Shown here: positions 57,460 to 64,000 of the stretch, piece by piece
Layout of the letters: the number at the start of each line of letters is the position of its first letter
Position numbering within the stretch: the first letter of the stretch is position 1
Made by a program: the position numbers and the translations under genes
Notes under the pieces: generated by a model
What the model saw: only the letters and a program-made list of their open reading frames with translations
Databases searched by the model: none
Told to the model about the DNA's origin: nothing
Assembly: GCA_027625915.1 (NCBI GenBank)
Contig: JANTQA010000023.1
Span: forward strand, 10,664,001-10,728,000
Direction: 5' to 3'
DNA length: 64,000 nucleotides
From: Anaeramoeba flamelloides
Taxonomy: Eukaryota; Metamonada; Anaeramoebidae

Positions 57460-58151
57460 TAGTGTTGTGTTTATTTCTATGTTTTGTCGTTGAGATGTGT
57501 TATTTATTCAAAAAAATTGTAAAAAAACAAAAAAATGTTTTTTTTTTTTATCAATTATTAACGGTTATATAACTTCTTAGGCAATTTGACTTTATCTTTA
57601 CAATTTTTTTCTTTCGTTCATCCACAAAAACATTTTTTGGATTTCCACTGCTTTGTTAACCATTACCAAGTCAATAAATATTTAACTAATATTTAAAACC
57701 TCGACGAGAAAACTTTTTGACTTGATTTTGTTATTAATTATTTACGAACAGTCCTTACAAAGAAATAAATTGTGAGGATTCTGATCTAAAATTGATTTGT
57801 TTTCCTGTCCCTTTCTGTTTTATTTGAGGTTCATTAAGAATCCCAAATAAAAGAAATATTTCAGAATGGATACATCGTTCTGGATTCAAAAATCGAATAT
57901 GTACTGAAATTTTATCACATTTATAATTCAAATACTAGTTTTGTCCTGTTCTTAAAAGAACCTGTGAACACTTGTTTAATGTGTGTTTCAAATTAAAATT
58001 GTGGTTTCTTTTTTCTAGAAGACTCATACATTAAATGATCAAAGTATCTAACAGTAAAATAATAAGAAAATTACAGTATTGATTTATAATAAGTTATATT
58101 TTGAAAAAAAAAAATGGGTTTGAAGGCTTGAAATGGTAATTTTTGTAAAAT

Positions 58152-58633
58152 TACAGAGAGTAATTTCGTTATGTATTCAATGACAATTATCCGTGTTTCA
58201 AAATATAATCCTGCTTTTTTTTTCTTCTTGTTCCAATGAAACATCCAATTTACGACAAAATAGTACACCAAAGTATATTTCAATTTTGAAAGGAATTCCC
58301 TTGATATTTTCATCAATATTTAAATTAGACATGCAATTAGTTCAAAATTTTCCATAATATTCTGAATTTTTTAATGAAATTTTTTGTTTTTTTGATAAAA
58401 ATTTTATTGAAATTGACTCTATTTTTCGAGATAAATTTTAATATTTGATCCTTCATTTTAAAGTATTTAATTTTAAATAATAGAACTTTAAGAAACCAGT
58501 ACCCTATGCACTTATGTTTTATTGTCGGTTTCTTTGATCGGTTATAATTCAGGTTTTCTATAACAAAAAAAAACACAAATAAATTTTGAAACGGGGATTG
58601 ATCTTTTCTAAACACATTATTTTGACAATAGTA
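58152..58633 (+). repeat. Family H element (Tc1/mariner-type MITE), copy 4
   Basis: 482 bp, left TACAGAGAGTAATTTCGTTA, right CATTATTTTGACAATAGTA. Interior TTCTTGTTCCAATGAAACAT, AACTTTAAGAAACCAGTACC and GTCGGTTTCTTTGATCGGTT match the other copies. Confidence 0.8.
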
Positions 58634-59588
58634 ATTTATATTCCAAATAATTTTGAAATTACAGTGTTCTTATGCCTCACAAGAGAAAAAAAGAAGTACT
58701 CCAAAATGTTTTGAAACACACAATCCTAATAATAACTTTTTTTAAATACTTCCTCATATCAAAACTAAGCCCTTAAAAAAATGTAATAAATTCTCTTCTC
58801 ATTTTTTTTTTTTATATTTAAGAGTTTTCAAAGAAAGAGGTTTAGTTAGTGAAGGTACTTGAAAAGGAAAAACGAAACTGTTGTGAAATTTTCTCCTATT
58901 TGCTAATTCTACAACCAAACTGGAAAAGAAACTTTTATCTTTCTTTTTTTTCCTCGTAAACAGAACCTTACAATTTCATAAATAAAATAAATTTTCTGTT
59001 TTTGATTCTGGAAATAAGAAGAGCTCAACCATTATGTGAGTACTAACAGTTATATGAATAACAGTTGGGGTATGTCTATAAGAATCTCTTTTGCTTGACC
59101 AACTTGTCCAACAAAAGATTTTGTTCATATTTAAAAAAAATTTTTTGAAATTTTTACTGATCAGAGCTTTCTGATTACTTGGTCCATTTTTTTCCTATTT
59201 ACCACTACTTCCCTTCTTTTTTGTTCACATGTTTTGTTTGATAAAAGGTCTAAACTCAGGATTTTGGTAAAGTCTCTCGACTTAATTATTTTCTAAAAAA
59301 CTTTTTCGAATTTAACGAAAATACCTATTTTTCCATTCCTATTTGATTTTATCAAATAAAAACCACAGCTCTTCATTTTGGAGCTCGCTGGAAAGAATCA
59401 ACTCTTATTTAAAATTGGTATTTGTCTAATTAAATAAAAAAGTTCAACAAAAATTAAAATTCCCGAACAAAATCTTTTCGATGGAATAAATGAGAATTGT
59501 GTTGTTTCACTTGAATTTAGAAATTTAGGAACATTTTTTAAATTATTTCCAAAAACTAAAAAAAATTTTTTTTTTTCTACCCATTTAG

Positions 59589-62500
59589 ATGAATCTTTTA
59601 CAAGTTACAACAACTATTTTCCTTCTTGTAATTTTTTCTCAAAGCGTTTTCTGTTCCGACGACTATTCCAAATCCAAACGTGACCTACCACGCTATGATT
59701 TTTCATTTGATCGTGTCTCAAACAATTTTTGTGGAAGAGGAGATACTGGTGGTTGCGATTGGTGGGAGTACGGGCAGTCGTTTATTATAATGTTCGCGTT
59801 TGGTGTTATTTTGTCTGTGATCTGTTTAATCTTGTTTATTATAATGATCTTTTTTAAGATCTGTTCCTGTTGTATTTCTTCGAGTACAACAATCTATTCA
59901 AAAGAGAAAATAAGGCACTATCGTTATTCGGTCATAATAGCATCTGTTTTCATGCTGTAAAATTTTCTTTCGATTCTTTTTTTTTTTTTTCTTTTCTCTT
60001 TTCCTTCTTTTTTGATTTTGTTTTTCCTAAATTCGCCCACAAAACCAAAAAAAAAAAAACAACACTTAAATCACAACAAATAAAAAAAAAACGAATAAAA
60101 TTTATTTTTCTTGAATTTTAACTTGATGAATCGAATATGATTTTAAAAAAAATGCTGACAAAAAACCTCTTTTCGAATGTTTGTTCCCATTGGAAATAAA
60201 TCACAAACCACATTAATAACGCAACTTAAAATATGTCACGTCACAGTGTTGCACTTATCTGCGGTTTTGTTGGCAACTCCCAAATTAATTCTGGTATTGA
60301 TCAATTTTTTGAAAATATAATCGAAACAGAAGAAGATCTTTTAACACAAGCCGAAAGCATTCAAGAAGATTTGTTAAAATTTGAGGATGTGATTACAATT
60401 AACATTGGCTCAACTGTAGACGGTGTAAAAGAGTTAAAGTAAATAAAATTCAAATTGCTTTTCGATTTTCGCTTATTTTTCGATAAGTGGGCCATAAAAA
60501 GTTTTCCAAAGTGTTGCTTCTCCAGCAATTTAGTTTTACCCTTTTCAGCGGTTTGGCTAACACTTATTAAACCTTTTAACACTCATTTATTTTAAAAGCA
60601 GCTGAATTGATTTCTTTCTTTCTATCTTTCTTTGTTTCCTCTTGATCGATTCCTTATCAACATTAAATCAAATAAAAAAACATAATAAAAAACACAAACC
60701 CAAATTTCCTATTGGAATTAAAAAAATATTTACAAAGGCAGGCGTCTCTTGATACAAAAGATACTGTGGACGGATACGAGAACCCTCGAAAAATTTATAC
60801 GATCGTAATCTTTATAGTTATCTGTGGAACCTTTTTCCTTGCTACACTTTTGGCATTACGATTTCGAAAAGGAAAAACAGCTTCCTTTCTTGCTACATTC
60901 CTCTTATTTACAGGAGTCATAATGTGGGCTGGATTTAGTACCCATTTTGCGTTGTCCATTTTATTAAATGACGTTTGCTATGAAATCTCAAGTGACAATT
61001 TCGATTCAGATGATGGTGCTGTTCAACAAGGTTTTCTTGATTCCATTATGGACTGTACAGGCTCCTCAATCTTTAACGATTTCACAACAGCAATTGAAGA
61101 AGCTAGAGCTGATGTCGGCACCACAATGTGCGAAGGTATTACCAGCTTTTGTAACAAAAAAGCCGAGCTAACTAATAATACTGCAGAGTGTGCAGACGAT
61201 CCTTCAGAATGTAACTCTACAAACACAAGTAAATTTTTGATTTAGATTTTTCTTAATTTGTATGCTTTTGAAATATTGTTGTTTCTTGGATATAATGGTG
61301 TTTGAATTTGAAACCAGATCAAAATATCTTCTCATCTTTTTTTTTTTATATTTTATTGGGAAAATATACCTTGTTTGCTGTTATTACTCTTATTTTCCAA
61401 TTAAAAAATGAAAATTTTTAGTTCACATTCACAAAATATTTTTCTAGTTTATAAGTTGAAGAAAATCCAAAGATCTTTACAATATCGTTTAGAAATGATA
61501 TTTTTAGACAATAAATTAAACTTCATTAGTTAACTCTAAGACAAAATTTTTACTCTGCTAATTTGATTGTAGCAGTAATTAATTAATATTCGTTTTGGAA
61601 CTTGAAATAAAAATTTTCATTTATTAATTGGGAAATAACAGTACTACAGATTTTAAATGAAAAAAAATTTGAATTTAATCTTGAATTTCAATGAAGGATC
61701 ACGTGGTTATTCTGGAAATTGACAAACAACCTTTCACACAAAACCTTCGTTTAAGAATAGATTTATCAAGTAGAGAAAAATTTACGAAAAAAATTCTCCA
61801 AAACAAAATTATTTCCTCAGGATGTTTGATTTAGAAAAAGGAAAAATTTTTCACATTTTTTCACATTTTTCATAACTGTTTTTTTTCTCAAAATTTACAC
61901 CTTTTGATTTAGTTTCCAGACGTTTGATTGGTTTGTAAATAAATATAAAGTATGGAAAGGAAAATATTTTTCACTTCATTAGGATGAAAAGAAAAAAGTA
62001 CAAGCTTAAAATTTGGGTAAAATGAATAATTTCACTTTCCAAAAATGAAAAAACAAAACCATTTGGTATACAAACAAACAATTAAAATTCAAATAAAATC
62101 ATACTTGAAAATGATTTTGATTCGTTTGTTCCTAATTTCTTCCAATTTTTTTTTTTTTAAATTATTATATGTCTTAACATACGATGATAATTTTTTTTTT
62201 TAAAGAATTTGCTTTAATGAATATAAACATCAAAATTTGATTAAAATATAGTTTAAACCTAACCCTTCATTCCCTATTTTGGTTCAATAAACCACCAGAA
62301 TCTTTTGCTAATAATTGAAAAAAAAATAAAAATATTTTCAACGTTTTATTATTTTTTAGTTACTCAAATCAAAACAATTTAAAAGATCAGCTCAAAAGAG
62401 TAGTAAACTAGCTTGTTTTTCTTGGAAATCCGAATAAAGAAAGAAAACATTTTTATTATTTGTAAAAAATTGAAATTTCATTTGAATTTTTTTCTAAAAA

Positions 62501-64000
62501 AATACAACTTTCTTTTTTTCTGTACTAATCAGAATAGACACCACCAAAAAAAAAAAAAACAATTTTGAATTCAAAATGGAAATTAAACTATTCTTTCTAT
62601 GAGCCGAGAAATTAAATTTCTCTTTTTTGTTATTTTCTTCAATCAAAAAAAGATAAAATCTAATTACTACCAAACATTCAAGTTACAAATGGTTTTATTT
62701 CCAACGTATATTTGTAATTTTTTTTTCAAACTTACTTGATAATCAATAATCTCAAAAAGTAAATTTAACTAATGAAAATAAGTACCAAATACACGATGTC
62801 TATTCAAGATTGGATTTTTTGAAAGAAAATTTCACTAAAAAAAAAAAGGTCAATTAAATACGGTTTCCGTTATCATCTCCAAACCCAATATCCTTTTTAT
62901 CCTTTAGAATTTGAAATTGTTAATGGTAATTTTCCAAAAAATTATTCAAAAAAAAATACAATCTATTTTTATGTTTCTAAAAATTGTAGTATTTCAATAC
63001 ACATTACGTTTTTCAGTACAAATCCATTTTGGATAAAACTCTTATGGTCAAAAAACAGAGTTTCTAAACGTTTTTAACCTTGTTAAATTCAAATTTCAAC
63101 AAGTAACCTTCATTCAATTCCAAATTAATAGATTTTTAATTATGTTTTCACAAGAAGTAAAAATTGTTTCAATTTATTATCTTTGATATTTTTTTTTTCT
63201 TTATTAGTTTGTTAGTCAACATTTCCATTTCAATTTTTAATACCCACTTAAGAGTTAATATTATTTTTAGCATCGATTACTGGGAATTAGAAAAAAATTT
63301 AATTATATCAATATTGTAGCTAAATACAGATAATTACACCCATTAAAATCTACAGTATTCAGCCATTCAAAGTAATTTTACTTTAGGGACTAAAATCTAA
63401 AGAAGAATAAGTAAAAAAAAAAAAAAAAAATATTTCTTTGAAATTTGTTCAATAACTTCATAATCTTTAATTCTTATACTTTAATTAAACAATTATCCAT
63501 TCAAAAAAAATATCTAAAAAAAAAAAAAAACATAATTTATCAGAAAAAACATAATATTTATTAGTCAATTTAAAGTTTTATTTTTAAATTTATCTCAAAA
63601 ACTACTCCAATACAATTCATAATTCTCAGAGTTAATTCTACTTTACTTCAATTTAGATGGGATTTTTTTTTTTTTCAAAAAAAAAAGAAACTTTGAAAGG
63701 AAGTTTCTCAGAACAAATTTTTTATTTCATTATTTGAAAATACTTTTTATAAAAACATCTTTAATATAAAAATCATGAAAAAAACCCTGTTTTATTTTTT
63801 ATTTTATTTCCAAACTCAATTTGATAATAATAATTTGTTTGAATAATTAATTATTGTTTCTCTTAAATAATTAAATTAAAAAAAAAAATAAAAAAAATTT
63901 AATTTTCTAAAGATAATTGGAGAGAAGAAAAATTACCAAATAGAGTATCTGGGTGCTATGATCTTTCCGAAATCTATCAAACTCAGACATGCCATGAGCC
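59589..64000 (+). CDS. Multi-pass membrane protein, prominin/tweety-like group, partial
   Basis: Exons 59589-59956, 60247-60438 and 60738-61228 join in phases 2, 2 and 1. A fourth exon starts near 63925 or 63928 and runs off the right edge. Residues 1-22 are a signal peptide. Membrane segments lie at 65-89, 113-132, 206-227 and 237-263. Two large outer loops separate them: about 133-205, helical and acidic, and from 264 on with Cys267, 293, 318, 325, 338 and 345. CSCC follows segment 1. N-linked sites NNT, NST and NTS lie near 332-350. The segment FTGVIMWAGFSTHFALSILL followed by NDVCYE and LDSIMDC resembles plant tweety-like proteins (GxFLLLxNVxxDTC...LPC). Prominins and tweety channels share the layout. 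The fourth exon continues with VSGCYDLSEIYQTQTCHE, again Cys-containing. The function is probably plasma-membrane organisation or a channel; the exact family is not certain. Confidence 0.75.
61385..61643 (+). repeat. Family F element (MITE), copy 2
   Basis: 259 bp. Left TACTCTTATTTTCCAATTAA, right AATTGGGAAATAACAGTA, complementary over about 30 bp. It lies at the start of the long last intron of the tweety-like gene, about 160 bp after the donor. Confidence 0.85.
61644..63924. other. Remainder of a 2.7 kb intron
   Basis: Between the F element and the fourth exon of the tweety-like gene. AT-rich, with homopolymer runs; no recognisable element or frame. Confidence 0.5.

Overview
This window is nuclear DNA from a very AT-rich unicellular eukaryote. 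It shows GT-AG introns, eukaryote-only genes (importin-alpha, LSm7, a membrane bZIP factor, ribosomal protein eL31), Asn/Gln/Lys-rich low-complexity protein and a heavy load of small transposable elements. The combination of Q/N/K-rich proteins with multi-kilobase introns suits a free-living protist, and an anaeramoebid or amoeba-like genome would fit, but nothing here fixes the species. Genes use TAA stops and read with the standard code.

Layout. 240-9886 (minus): importin-alpha, seven exons visible, running off the left edge. 14907-20638 (plus): a three-exon membrane-anchored bZIP factor of ATF6/CREB3-like architecture. 23030-28134 (plus): LSm7, two short exons split by a 4.8 kb intron. 31053-31301 (plus): a small single-pass membrane protein. 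37063-38241 (minus): an intronless secreted strictosidine-synthase/SMP-30-like beta-propeller. 51297-51911 (plus): eL31 in three exons. 56206-57459 (minus): an intronless Q/N/K-rich protein. 59589-64000 (plus): a multi-pass membrane protein resembling the prominin/tweety/plant tweety-like group, running off the right edge. I found no tRNA, rRNA or CRISPR.

Most of the rest is repeats. At least ten families of short inverted-repeat elements (labelled A, B, C, D, F, G, H, I, J, K, L) occur in introns and between genes, several with conserved copy lengths (H 482-484 bp, F 259 bp, G about 590 bp) and clear nesting. There is also a decayed LINE family (reverse transcriptase motif, C-terminal Cys/His motif, A-rich tail).

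The most unusual signal is a set of concatenated palindromes, each about 70-120 bp, joined head to tail. They sit at fixed places inside the LINE copies, with at least two sites where another copy lacks them. At one site their exact removal restores the LINE reading frame across its Cys/His motif. Shared boundary words (AGTGCC, CCTAACGGC, CCTAACGAC) suggest a distinct palindromic parasite or intervening sequence living on the LINE.
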